Shown here: in pieces, positions 24,221-31,818 of the stretch
How positions within the stretch are numbered: position 1 is the first letter of the stretch
Layout of the letters: each line of letters opens with the position of its first letter
Origin: Amycolatopsis roodepoortensis
GTDB taxonomy: Bacteria > Actinomycetota > Actinomycetes > Mycobacteriales > Pseudonocardiaceae
DNA length: 64,000 bases
NCBI RefSeq assembly: GCF_014873915.1
Contig: NZ_JADBEJ010000008.1
Span: forward strand, 1,116,001-1,180,000
Reading direction: 5' to 3'
The notes under the pieces: generated by a model
Told to the model about the DNA's origin: nothing
The model's database searches: none
What the model saw: the letters and a program-made list of their open reading frames with translations, nothing else
Translations under genes and position numbers: made by a program

Positions 24221-25444
24221 ATGGCCAAGATCAAGGTCCAGGGCACCGTCGTCGAGCTCGACGGCGATGAGATGACCCGCATCATTTGGCAGTTCATCAA
24301 GGACAAGCTGGTCCACCCCTACCTGGACCTCAACCTCGAGTACTACGACCTGGGCATCGAGGAGCGGGACCGCACCGACGACCAGATCACCATCGACTCG
24401 GCCAACGCGATCAAGAAGCACGGCGTCGGCGTCAAGTGCGCCACGATCACGCCGGACGAGGCGCGGGTCGAGGAATTCGGCCTGAAGAAGATGTGGCGGA
24501 GCCCGAACGGCACCATCCGCAACATCCTCGGCGGCGTCGTCTTCCGCGAGCCGATCATCATCAACAACATCCCGCGGCTGGTCCCCGGCTGGACGAAGCC
24601 GATCATCATCGGCCGTCACGCCCACGGTGACCAGTACAAGGCCACCGACTTCAAGGTCCCCGGCCCGGGCACCCTGACGTTGACCTACACCCCGGCCGAC
24701 GGCTCGCAGCCGATGGAGTTCGAGGTCGCGCAGTACCCCGAGGGCGGCGGCGTCGCCATCGGTATGTACAACTACCGCAAGTCCATCGAGGACTTCGCGC
24801 GCGCCTCGCTGCAGTACGGCCTGGACCGCGAGATGCCGGTCTACCTGTCGACCAAGAACACGATCCTCAAGGCCTACGACGGCATGTTCAAGGACGTGTT
24901 CCAGGAGATCTTCGACGCGGAGTTCAAGACCGACTTCGACGCCAAGGGCATCACCTACGAGCACCGTCTCATCGACGACATGGTCGCCGCGGCGCTCAAG
25001 TGGGAGGGCGGCTACGTCTGGGCCTGCAAGAACTACGACGGTGACGTGCAGTCCGACACGGTCGCGCAGGGCTTCGGCTCGCTGGGCCTGATGACCTCGG
25101 TGCTGCGCACCCCGGACGGCAAGACCGTCGAGGCCGAGGCCGCGCACGGCACGGTGACCCGGCACTACCGCCAGCACCAGCAGGGCAAGCCGACCTCGAC
25201 CAACCCGATCGCGTCCATCTACGCGTGGACCCGTGGCCTCGAGCACCGCGGCAAGCTGGACTCGAACCCGGAGCTGATCGGGTTCGCGAACAAGCTGGAG
25301 CAGGTCGTCATCGAGACCGTCGAGAGCGGCAAGATGACCAAGGACCTCGCCCTGCTCGTGGGCAAGGACCAGCCGTTCCAGACCACCGAGGAGTTCCTCG
25401 CGACGCTGGACACCAACCTGGCCAAGAAGATCGCCCAGGGCTGA
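24221..25444 (+). CDS. icd: NADP-dependent isocitrate dehydrogenase (homodimeric type)
   Basis: This 407-aa TCA-cycle enzyme oxidises isocitrate to 2-oxoglutarate and makes NADPH. It is the eukaryote-like subfamily: MAKIKVQGTVVELDGDEMTRIIW start, SPNGTIRNILGG substrate loop (Ser 95 region), IGRHAHGDQYKATDF, a YDGDVQSD metal-binding stretch and AAHGTVTRHYRQHQQGK. The ATG follows AAGGAG by about 11 bp. A GAAGGCC hairpin ends the gene. Confidence 0.97.
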   Translation: MAKIKVQGTVVELDGDEMTRIIWQFIKDKLVHPYLDLNLEYYDLGIEERDRTDDQITIDSANAIKKHGVGVKCATITPDEARVEEFGLKKMWRSPNGTIRNILGGVVFREPIIINNIPRLVPGWTKPIIIGRHAHGDQYKATDFKVPGPGTLTLTYTPADGSQPMEFEVAQYPEGGGVAIGMYNYRKSIEDFARASLQYGLDREMPVYLSTKNTILKAYDGMFKDVFQEIFDAEFKTDFDAKGITYEHRLIDDMVAAALKWEGGYVWACKNYDGDVQSDTVAQGFGSLGLMTSVLRTPDGKTVEAEAAHGTVTRHYRQHQQGKPTSTNPIASIYAWTRGLEHRGKLDSNPELIGFANKLEQVVIETVESGKMTKDLALLVGKDQPFQTTEEFLATLDTNLAKKIAQG

Positions 25445-25460
25445 GTCGCTTGAGCGCCTG

Positions 25461-25492
25461 AAGGCCCCCTTCCTCTCGCGGAAGGGGGCCTT
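25461..25492 (+). terminator. Hairpin terminator after icd
   Basis: AAGGCCCCCTTCC (25461-25473) pairs perfectly with GGAAGGGGGCCTT (25480-25492) around a 6-nt loop, 17 bp after the icd stop. The arm sequence is a shortened relative of the GTGAAGGCCCCC palindromes. Confidence 0.85.
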
Positions 25493-25634
25493 TCGCGTTG
25501 TGACGGTCGGTAGCACGGGGGCGGCCCGGTTGGCGCCTCCGGGTGGTTGGCAATCCGGGATCTGGGCGGCCGCCCCGGCTTCTGCCACTCTGGACCGGAC
25601 GGAAAACGATTCCCTTGTTCGAGGAGTGACCACC

Positions 25635-25940
25635 ATGGCCATCTCGAAACCGATGCTGTTCGTCGGCGGCGGACTGGCGCTGATCGTCGTCGTCGCCATC
25701 TCGGGACAGGACAGGGAGTCGAGCGCGTCGAGCCCGACCGGTTGCCAGGTCGTCGTGACCGCCGACGTGCTCAACGCGCGCGACGCGCCCGGCGGGCAGA
25801 AGATCGTCGGCAAGTACGTCAAGGACACGAAGATCGACGCGCAGCCGGTGGTCGAGAACGGCTTCCGCAAGATCGCCGAGGGCAAGTGGGTCTCGGTCGA
25901 GTTCGCGCCCCCGGTGGAAGGCGCGAAATGCGGCCCTTGA
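25635..25940 (+). CDS. Membrane-anchored SH3-like protein
   Basis: The product is 101 aa with one N-terminal hydrophobic segment (about residues 7-23) acting as signal anchor, then CQVVVTADVLNARDAPGGQKIVGKY, the opening of a bacterial SH3 (SH3b) repeat, through KWVSVEFAPPVEGAKCGP. The two cysteines (37 and near 99) may form an exported disulfide. ATG at 25635 follows GAGGAG. It probably binds the cell wall. It stands alone between icd and the repeats. Confidence 0.75.
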   Translation: MAISKPMLFVGGGLALIVVVAISGQDRESSASSPTGCQVVVTADVLNARDAPGGQKIVGKYVKDTKIDAQPVVENGFRKIAEGKWVSVEFAPPVEGAKCGP

Positions 25941-25951
25941 CCTGCGGTTTC

Positions 25952-26015
25952 GCGTTTAGCCCGCTAAATGCAAGTGGCCTCTGACCTGGGGGATCGCGTT
26001 TAGCCCGCTAAACGC
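25952..26015. repeat. Two GCGTTTAGC palindrome copies at convergent gene ends
   Basis: Copies at 25952-25971 (ending ATGC instead of ACGC) and 25996-26015 (perfect), starts 44 bp apart. The second supplies the last three sense codons and TAA stop of the MBL hydrolase gene on the minus strand. Confidence 0.92.
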
Positions 26016-26743
26016 AGGTGGGCGCCTTCCTCGGCCGCCAGTACCTCCCCGCTGAACGCCTCCCGCGCTTCGGCCACCGAGATCGCGCGGTCGGAACCGG
26101 GCCAGAAGTGGGTCAGCAGCAGCCGCCGGGCGCCGCCGCGCTCGGCCCAGTACCCGGCCTCGCCCGCCGTCGACACCAGACGCGGCGTCTCGTCGGGCGA
26201 CGGGCCCTGAAGCGTGGCGTCGGCGATGACGAGGTCGGCGTCGCGCGCCAGTTCGGCGAGGATCGGGCTCGGTCCGCTGTCGCCGGTGTACGCGACGGTG
26301 AGCCCGGGCGCGGTCAGGCGGACGCCGTAGTTCGGCACATGGTGCGGAAGCAGGAACGTGGTCATCCGGAACGGCCCGACCTCACGCGCCGGACCGAGTT
26401 CGCGCACGTCGAAGATCGTCGTCGGATGCGGCCGCGGCTCCAGCGCTTCGAGCCGGCGCACCGTGCCCGGAGTGCAGTGCAGCGGGATCCTCGGCTCGTC
26501 CGGCAGCCCGTAAGCGCGAGCCCGGCCGAGCGCGCTCACATCGGCGCAATGATCGGGGTGCTCATGCGTCACCACCACCGCGTCGACCCGGCCGCCCGGG
26601 CAGTGTTCGAACAGCCGTGACGCGGCGCCGTAGCCGAGGTCGAGCACGACCTTGAAACCCTCATGGACCAGGAGGAAGCCGGCGCAGGCCCGGCCGGGTT
26701 CCGGCCAGGCGCCGCAGCTGCCCAGCACGGTCAGCTCGCTCAT
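26000..26743 (-). CDS. MBL-fold metallo-hydrolase (RNase Z-like)
   Basis: This 247-aa protein has the VVVTHEHPDHCADVSAL metal motif (HxHxDH, about 58-66), a VAYTGDSGPSP Asp motif and LLLTHFWPGSD final His, like RNase Z or phosphodiesterase-type beta-lactamase-fold proteins. Substrate unknown. The C-terminal Leu-Ala-Gly and TAA come from the repeat at 25996-26015, and that stretch includes a TTA leucine codon, very rare in this genome. ATG at 26743; exonuclease III is divergent 54 bp away. Confidence 0.87.
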   Translation of the reverse strand: MSELTVLGSCGAWPEPGRACAGFLLVHEGFKVVLDLGYGAASRLFEHCPGGRVDAVVVTHEHPDHCADVSALGRARAYGLPDEPRIPLHCTPGTVRRLEALEPRPHPTTIFDVRELGPAREVGPFRMTTFLLPHHVPNYGVRLTAPGLTVAYTGDSGPSPILAELARDADLVIADATLQGPSPDETPRLVSTAGEAGYWAERGGARRLLLTHFWPGSDRAISVAEAREAFSGEVLAAEEGAHLRLAG

Positions 26744-26797
26744 GCGCGCAGTCTCCCAGTGCCGATTCTGTCGGACCCCCCGGGTAGCGTGCGAAGG

Positions 26798-27595
26798 GTG
26801 CTGACCGTCTCCACTGTGAATGTCAACGGCCTCCGCGCCGCCGCGAAAAAGGGCTTCGTCGAGTGGCTGGGCTCGACGAAAGCCGATGTCGTCGCCTGCC
26901 AGGAGGTCCGGGCCGAGCTCAAGGAGCTGCCGGCCGGTGCCGCCGCGCCCGAAGGCTGGCACGTGGTGCACGCGCCGTCGGCGCAGAAGGGGCGCAACGG
27001 CGTCATGCTCTTCAGCCGGGCGGAGCCGGAAGAGGTCCGCATCGGTTTCGGTGAGCCCGAATTCGAGGACAGCGGCCGCTACGCCGAGATCCACCTGCCG
27101 AACGTCGTGGTCGCGAGCCTGTACCTGCCCAGCGGTGACGTCGGAACCCCGCGCCAGGACGAAAAGGAGCGCTTCATGGCGGCGTTCCTGCCGTACCTCG
27201 TCGACCTGCGCGCCAAGGCCGAGGCCGGCGGCCGCGAGGTCGTCGTCGTGGGCGACTGGAACATCGCCTACGACAAGATCGACCTGAAGAACTGGCGCGG
27301 GAACCAGAAGAGCTCTGGCTTCCTGCCGGAGGAGCGCGAGTGGCTCGGCCGCGTGTTCAGCGAGGCGGGTTACGTCGACGTGCAGCGCAAGCTCGACCCG
27401 GAAGGCCCCGGTCCGTACACCTGGTGGTCGTACCGCGGGAAGGCGTTCGACAACGACACCGGCTGGCGCATCGACTGCCAGATCGCCACCCCCGGCCTGG
27501 CCGAGCGGTGCACCTCCGTCGTGGTCGAGCGCGCCGAGTCCTACGACCGGCGCTGGTCCGACCACGCGCCGGTGACGGCGACGTACTCCGAGTAG
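26798..27595 (+). CDS. xthA: Exodeoxyribonuclease III / AP endonuclease
   Basis: The product is 265 aa and begins VLTVSTVNVNGLRAA; it contains ADVVACQEVRA (catalytic Glu), GRYAEIHLPNVVVASLYLPSG, VVVVGDWNIAYDKIDLKNW (Asp-x-Asn) and RRWSDHAPVTATY (final Asp-His). It nicks at abasic sites and removes 3' blocks. GTG at 26798 is chosen because the longer frame overlaps the divergent MBL gene. The next gene starts 11 bp downstream, so co-transcription is likely. Confidence 0.92.
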   Translation: MLTVSTVNVNGLRAAAKKGFVEWLGSTKADVVACQEVRAELKELPAGAAAPEGWHVVHAPSAQKGRNGVMLFSRAEPEEVRIGFGEPEFEDSGRYAEIHLPNVVVASLYLPSGDVGTPRQDEKERFMAAFLPYLVDLRAKAEAGGREVVVVGDWNIAYDKIDLKNWRGNQKSSGFLPEEREWLGRVFSEAGYVDVQRKLDPEGPGPYTWWSYRGKAFDNDTGWRIDCQIATPGLAERCTSVVVERAESYDRRWSDHAPVTATYSE

Positions 27596-27606
27596 CCCGG
27601 TCGGTC

Positions 27607-28542
27607 ATGGAGACGAACGAAGCCAGGCGTATCGAGGCGACGAACGCCGAGCGCTACGCGATGTCCGGCCAGTACGGGTGGGAGTTCAGCCCGGACGCGC
27701 CGAACATGCTGGAACGGTGGACGGTGCTGCCGTTCAACCAGCGCGGTGACAAGCGGATGGCGTTCGGCGCGCTGAGTGGTGCGTACCAAGGGCTGCGGTT
27801 CAGCGTCTTCGACTACCACCGCCGCCCGACGGTCACGAGCGTGCACACGCGGTGGACCAACAAGAAGGTCAACGAGCTCGACACGATCTCCATCGACACG
27901 GTCTGGGTAGTCACCCTGCCCGCCCCGATGCCGAACTTCCAGATCGTGTCGAGCATCGAATCCGCCTGGGACGTCGAGCAGTACCCGGAGCCCGCCACCG
28001 CGGACCGGAAGTTCAACCGCTGGTACAAGCTGATCGACACCGACCCGAACGTCGCGATCGGCGTGCTCACGCCGCAGGTCGCCGCCACCATGCGGTCGTT
28101 GAAGCTGCACACCTGGTCGCTGGTGGGCGCGGAACTGGTCTACGTCGAGAATCCGACCTTCGGCCGGACCAAGCCGGATGACGTTCTCTCGACGTTGGGG
28201 CGGCTCGCGCAGCTGGTGTCGCTGTTGCCGTTCCACCTCGGCGGCGGCCAGCCTGCCGCGCCGCCACCTCCGCAGCAACCCCAGTACCCGCACCAGCCGT
28301 ACCCGCCGCAAAATCCGGGCCATCCGCAGCAATACCCGCCTCCGCCGCAGTACGGACAGCAGCCGTATCCGCCGCAGCATCAGGGGTATCCGCCGCCGCA
28401 ATATCCGCCACCGCAGTACCCACCACCGCAGTACCCACCACCGCAGTACCCGCTACCGCAGTACCCGCTACCGCAGTACCCACAGCCCGGGTATCCGCCC
28501 CAGGGATATCCGCCGCCGGGGTACCCGCCGCGCGGTTACTGA
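27607..28542 (+). CDS. Protein with folded N-terminal domain and Pro/Gln/Tyr-repeat tail
   Basis: The product is 311 aa. Residues 1-205 form a folded region (YGWEFSPDAPNMLERW, WTNKKVNELDTISIDTVWVVTLP) with no family I can name; residues 215-311 are a flexible YPPPQ-rich tail with near-identical PPQYP repeats. No signal peptide or membrane span is present. Such tails are common in actinobacterial scaffold and nucleoid-associated proteins. ATG at 27607, 11 bp after xthA. The 3' end overlaps the convergent cupin gene by 7 bp. Confidence 0.7.
   Translation: METNEARRIEATNAERYAMSGQYGWEFSPDAPNMLERWTVLPFNQRGDKRMAFGALSGAYQGLRFSVFDYHRRPTVTSVHTRWTNKKVNELDTISIDTVWVVTLPAPMPNFQIVSSIESAWDVEQYPEPATADRKFNRWYKLIDTDPNVAIGVLTPQVAATMRSLKLHTWSLVGAELVYVENPTFGRTKPDDVLSTLGRLAQLVSLLPFHLGGGQPAAPPPPQQPQYPHQPYPPQNPGHPQQYPPPPQYGQQPYPPQHQGYPPPQYPPPQYPPPQYPPPQYPLPQYPLPQYPQPGYPPQGYPPPGYPPRGY
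28408..28482 (+). repeat. 15-bp coding tandem repeat (five units)
   Basis: Five near-identical 15-bp units (CCACCGCAGTACCCA and variants CCGCAGTACCCG with CTA for CCA) encode successive PPQYP or LPQYP. The array is in frame and may vary in unit number between strains. Confidence 0.9.
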
Positions 28543-29036
28543 CGGGACTTCGCACTCTCCGTCCACACCGGACTCTCGACGAAGTGGTTGTCGAACTTTT
28601 CCTGGCTGTCCAAGAGATCCTGGACGGTCGCCTCGCCGTGCCCGACCTTTTCCAGCAGGCGGAAGTAGCCGAACCGTTCCACGCCGGGGACGAACACGAT
28701 CAGGACGTCCGCCGCCGAGTCGACCGCCGCGCGGAAGGCGTGCGTGGTCAATGGCGGGACGACCAGCATGTCGCCTTCGGAAACAGTGACGATCTTTTCT
28801 CCCACAAGGACTTCCAGCTTCCCGCCGAGCATGAAGAACATCTCGGAGGAGCCGGTGTGATAGTGCGGCGCCGCTCCATCGGCGCCGACGCCTAACCGTG
28901 TTCGCGCGCTGCTCAGGGCTCCGCCTGTGGTCGAGACGTCGGCGAGCAGCGTGACAAGGGTGGGGGCCGCGCCGACGGTCTCGGCTTCGGCGGCGCGGAC
29001 GAGGACGGGTTCACGGGTTTCGATGCGCTGAGTCAT
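28536..29036 (-). CDS. Cupin-domain protein
   Basis: The product is 166 aa. A single cupin barrel has the HYHTGSSEMFFMLGGKLEV motif 1 (His, His, Glu) and the DMLVVPPLTTHAFRA motif 2 (about residues 58-107). A helical tail (about 120-166) follows. It may be a dioxygenase, isomerase or sugar sensor. ATG at 29036; it is divergent from a MarR regulator over a 65-bp gap with a perfect 7-bp inverted repeat, so the MarR protein probably controls both genes. Confidence 0.82.
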   Translation of the reverse strand: MTQRIETREPVLVRAAEAETVGAAPTLVTLLADVSTTGGALSSARTRLGVGADGAAPHYHTGSSEMFFMLGGKLEVLVGEKIVTVSEGDMLVVPPLTTHAFRAAVDSAADVLIVFVPGVERFGYFRLLEKVGHGEATVQDLLDSQEKFDNHFVESPVWTESAKSRQ

Positions 29037-29057
29037 GCCCGAGATGGTTCCATCGCT

Positions 29058-29079
29058 GATAGTTCGCTGTCAAACTATC
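29058..29079. promoter_or_regulatory. MarR-type operator between cupin and marR genes
   Basis: GATAGTT (29058-29064) and AACTATC (29073-29079) are perfect inverse complements separated by 8 bp, in the 65-bp divergent promoter. Position and size fit a MarR dimer site. Confidence 0.6.
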
Positions 29080-29101
29080 TCCCGTCGAATAGACTGCGTC
29101 C

Positions 29102-29602
29102 GTGAGCGAAGAACGGAACACGGACGCGATCGACGCGGTCGTCGGCGCGTGGCGGCGCGAACGGCCGGAGCTGGACTTGACCGCGATCGGGGTCGCCGGG
29201 CGCCTCGGCCGCGTGGCGATGTTGACCACTCCCATGGTGGAAGCCGTGTTCGCGAAGCATGGCTTGAAGCAGGGGGAGTTCGACGTGCTCGCGGCGCTCA
29301 GGCGGTCCGGGAAGCCGTACACGCTGATCCCGTCCGAGCTTTCCGCGACTCTGATGATGTCCAGGGCCGGGATGACCAGCAGGATCGACAGGCTCGAGTC
29401 GGCGGGTCTGGTCGAGCGGGCACTGGATCCCGAAGACCGGCGCAGCTTCCGGGTCACGCTGACCGAGCGCGGGTTCGAAGTCGTCGACGCCGCGATGACC
29501 GAGCACACGGCGAATGTCGCGAAGCTGCTGTCTCCGCTCGGCGAGGACCTCGACGTTCTGGACGCGTCGCTGCGACGGCTGCTGACTTCCCTCGAAAGCT
29601 GA
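29102..29602 (+). CDS. MarR-family transcriptional regulator
   Basis: The 166-aa product has a winged helix: LKQGEFDVLAALRRSGKPYTLIPSELSATLMMSRAGMTSRIDRLESAGLVER (about 56-107) with DPEDRRSFRVTLTERG wing. GTG at 29102. It is divergent from the cupin gene and likely represses it, and itself, through the inverted repeat at 29058-29079. Its stop codon lies inside the terminator hairpin that follows. Confidence 0.88.
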   Translation: MSEERNTDAIDAVVGAWRRERPELDLTAIGVAGRLGRVAMLTTPMVEAVFAKHGLKQGEFDVLAALRRSGKPYTLIPSELSATLMMSRAGMTSRIDRLESAGLVERALDPEDRRSFRVTLTERGFEVVDAAMTEHTANVAKLLSPLGEDLDVLDASLRRLLTSLES

Positions 29603-29645
29603 AGGGGCCCTTCATCGAGTCGCGTGCGGCGAAGGGCCCCTTCAG
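29599..29645. terminator. Bidirectional hairpin between marR and the chitinase gene
   Basis: CTGAAGGGGCCCTTC (29599-29613) and GAAGGGCCCCTTCAG (29631-29645) pair perfectly over 15 bp with a 17-nt loop. The marR stop codon (29600-29602) is in the left arm. Each arm is also close to self-complementary. Confidence 0.85.
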
Positions 29646-29658
29646 TGCTACGGGCGGA

Positions 29659-30546
29659 TCAGCAGTACAGGTTGCCGCCCGGGCTCACGCCGAGGATTCC
29701 GGTGAACTGCTGGTACTTGTTCACGCGGCTCTGCACCTGGGCGGGGTTGCCGCCGTTGCACTCGATGCTCCCGTTGATGCTGCGGATGGTCTCGCCGAAG
29801 CCGCGGCTGTTGACCATCGCGTTGTGCGGGGTCATCGTGCCGGGGCCGTTCTGGGTCATCCAGTACCAGATGCCGGTCTTCCAGGCGACCGCCGCGTCGT
29901 TCTGCACCAGCCACGGGTTGGTCAGCAGCGGCAGGCCCAGCGCGTCGCCGGCGGCCTTGTAGTTGAAGTTCCAGCTCAGCTGGATCGGGCCGCGGCCGTA
30001 GTACGCGGCGTTGCCCGCCGGGCAGCCGTAGGACTGGCTCGTGTCGCAGTAGTGCGGGTAGTTGGCCTCGTTCTGTTCGACGATGTGGACGAGGCCGCCG
30101 GTCTCGTGGCTGACGTTCGCCAGGAAGGCCGCCGCTTCCTGCTTCTTTACGGTGTCGCTGCCCGTGCCCGCGAAGGCCGGGTACGCGCTCAGGGCGGTGA
30201 CCAGGCCGTTGTAGGTGTAGAAGGGGTTCCGGCTCGGGAACATCTGGTTGAACTGGGCTTCGCTGACCACGAAGCCGGACGGGTTCGGCGGGTTGGTCGT
30301 GCCGCCGCCGCAGGCGCCCTGATCGGCCCAGACCTGCGCCGTTCCGGGCGTTTCGTTCTGTGTCCACCACTTCGCGGACCAGTTGTGTCCGTTGTAGGAG
30401 GCGGTGTTGCCGCCCCAGTAGACCGAGCTCGCGTTCCACGGCGCCACGCAGTCCGCGGCAGAGGCGGACTGGGCCGGGACGACCACGGCGACCGTGGTGG
30501 CGGCGAAGGTGGCGGCGACCGCCGCGAGAATACGTCGAAGAGACAT
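29659..30546 (-). CDS. Secreted GH19 chitinase with chitin-binding domain
   Basis: The product is 295 aa. It has a Sec signal peptide (cleavage near ASA-AD, residue 30), a CBM5/12 chitin-binding domain (about 31-75: VAPWNASSVYWGG, WSAKWWTQNETPG), a short Gly/Pro linker, and a family-19 catalytic domain with VSHETGG general-acid Glu, YYGRGPIQLSWNFNY and SINGSIECNGG. It cleaves chitin outside the cell. ATG at 30546 follows a GGAG-like site. Two DasR-like sites lie 40-80 bp upstream, suggesting N-acetylglucosamine control. Confidence 0.93.
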   Translation of the reverse strand: MSLRRILAAVAATFAATTVAVVVPAQSASAADCVAPWNASSVYWGGNTASYNGHNWSAKWWTQNETPGTAQVWADQGACGGGTTNPPNPSGFVVSEAQFNQMFPSRNPFYTYNGLVTALSAYPAFAGTGSDTVKKQEAAAFLANVSHETGGLVHIVEQNEANYPHYCDTSQSYGCPAGNAAYYGRGPIQLSWNFNYKAAGDALGLPLLTNPWLVQNDAAVAWKTGIWYWMTQNGPGTMTPHNAMVNSRGFGETIRSINGSIECNGGNPAQVQSRVNKYQQFTGILGVSPGGNLYC

Positions 30547-30585
30547 CGGTGGCTCCTTCGTACGAGGGGACCATGCAGGGGAGAT

Positions 30586-30627
30586 TGGTCTATACCTTTT
30601 AAGGGTATGGCTAACAGGTATAGACCA
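30586..30627. promoter_or_regulatory. Pair of DasR (dre)-like sites upstream of the chitinase
   Basis: TGGTCTATACC (30586-30596) and GGTATAGACCA (30617-30627) are exact inverse complements and each is close to the TGGTCTAGACCA consensus of DasR, the GntR-type chitin-utilisation regulator of Streptomyces. They lie 39-81 bp upstream of the chitinase ATG. DasR binding is inferred. Confidence 0.6.
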
Positions 30628-30920
30628 TTGCGGACAAGAAACCAACCGATGGAAGTCGGATACTGCCTGTTCGGCCGCGTGTGACAGTCGAATGGCCTAA
30701 CCCTGTCCGGTTTTGTCAGAAATCGATCTCGAGCACGGCAACTCTGAGAAGAGGGGTGCTCGAAACATCCCCCCTGTGAGGGGCTAGTCTCGTGCCCCGA
30801 GTTGATCAGAACCCACAGGTCTTGACACGCTCGGTAGTTTTTTGACCAGCAGCCTGGAAATGCTCACTCGTTCGGGTTAGCGTTCCGGTTCGGCAAAGTC
30901 ACGTCACAGGAGGCACTCCG
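30628..30920. other. Gene-free spacer
   Basis: About 290 bp between the chitinase promoter and the small membrane-protein gene. It holds a short CCCC-TGTGA-GGGG hairpin near 30765-30782 and an AT-richer patch with TTGACA-like hexamers near 30821-30845. No ORF with convincing coding character is visible. Confidence 0.6.
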
Positions 30921-31265
30921 GTGCGGAACCCAGTTCATCTCCTGATGCGATCGACCCTGCCCGCGGCGAGGGCCGCGGCGGTCATCGCGATCCCGGTCGC
31001 GCTGCTCATCGCGGGCGCGGTACCGGCGTCGGCCGCGGACATGACGTCGCGGTCGGAGATGGCGTTCGGTCTTCTGGGCCCGGTCGGCTTGATCGCCGTC
31101 GCGCTCGGTGTCGTCGGGATGGCGTTCGGTGTGTTCCGTCAGCGCCGCAAGGCCCGCGCGGCCGCCGTCCCCGCCGCCCCGCCCCAGCCCGCCGCCCCGC
31201 ACGTCGCCGCGATGGCGGAGGCCGTGCTCGCGGACGAGGCCCTCACTCGCCAGCAGCGCCCCTGA
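30921..31265 (+). CDS. Small exported membrane protein
   Basis: The product is 114 aa. A basic start and hydrophobic segment (about 18-37) with an ASA-AD site forms a signal peptide; a second span (about 50-68) and RQRRKAR stop follow; the tail is Ala/Pro-rich and ends in a short helix. GTG at 30921 has GGAGG 9 bp upstream. No family is recognised. Confidence 0.65.
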   Translation: MRNPVHLLMRSTLPAARAAAVIAIPVALLIAGAVPASAADMTSRSEMAFGLLGPVGLIAVALGVVGMAFGVFRQRRKARAAAVPAAPPQPAAPHVAAMAEAVLADEALTRQQRP

Positions 31266-31288
31266 CCTGCGCCTCCCCGGCTCAAATC

Positions 31289-31439
31289 ACGTTTAGCCCG
31301 CTAAACGCGACGCGCGCCCGGATCGCGTTCAGCCCGCTAAACGCAGGCCGGTGCCCGAGGGTGGGCGGATCGCGATTAGCCCGCTAAACGCAGGTGGGTG
31401 CCCGGTGGGCGGGCGGATCGCGATTAGCCCGCTAAACGC
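31289..31439. repeat. Array of four GCGTTTAGC-type palindromes
   Basis: Copies at 31289-31308 (ACG start), 31325-31344 (TTC for TTT), 31372-31391 and 31420-31439 (GCGATTAGC variant) have start-to-start steps of 36, 47 and 48 bp. The 16- and 27/28-bp spacers (AGGTGGGTG...GGCGGATC) match those of the 51.4-51.6 kb array. No gene is present. Confidence 0.92.
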
Positions 31440-31518
31440 AGGTCGGCGGATTTTTGGGTAGGTACACCTAGTCCCGCCCGGATTGTTTAGCCGCGCGTTG
31501 ATCGCCACGCTCGGGTCC

Positions 31519-31806
31519 ATGACGGTGACACGGCGTCGCAGCCGGCCCGGTGACCCCTTCCCCCGCGCCCTGGACCGGGCGATCACGGACAGCGGCCTCG
31601 GCCTCGACCGGATCCGGCACCGGCTCGCCCTGGAAGGCGTCCGGGTCAGTGTCGCGACCTTGAGCTACTGGCGGACCGGAAGAAGCCGCCCCGAGCGGTG
31701 CGACTCCCTGAAGGCGGTCGCGCTGCTGGAGCGGCTCTTCGAACTTCCGCACGGTTCCTTGCTGAACCGGCTGGGCCCGCGTCGCCCCCGGGGACGGTGG
31801 GGCGAC
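31519..31806 (+). pseudogene. Truncated helix-turn-helix regulator
   Basis: ATG at 31519 opens a frame (MTVTRRRSRPGDPFPRAL...) with a good HTH region (LDRIRHRLALEGVRVSVATLSYWRTG, about residues 29-54) and an ELPHGSLLNRLGPRRPRGRW segment. Actinobacterial homologues continue for a further 200 residues or so, but here the next bases are the 3' end of the convergent trypsin gene and the frame continues only as antisense to it. I read this as a 3'-truncated remnant. An inverted repeat TAGGT-AC-ACCTA lies at 31459-31470, 49 bp upstream. Confidence 0.55.
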
Positions 31807-31818
31807 GCGGGGAACGGA

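Noticed and set aside
23981..25885. Upstream extension of the 23480 frame to about 800 aa
   Set aside because: Antisense to icd and the SH3-like gene; only the last 166 codons (from ATG 23980) have membrane-protein character and a paralogue.
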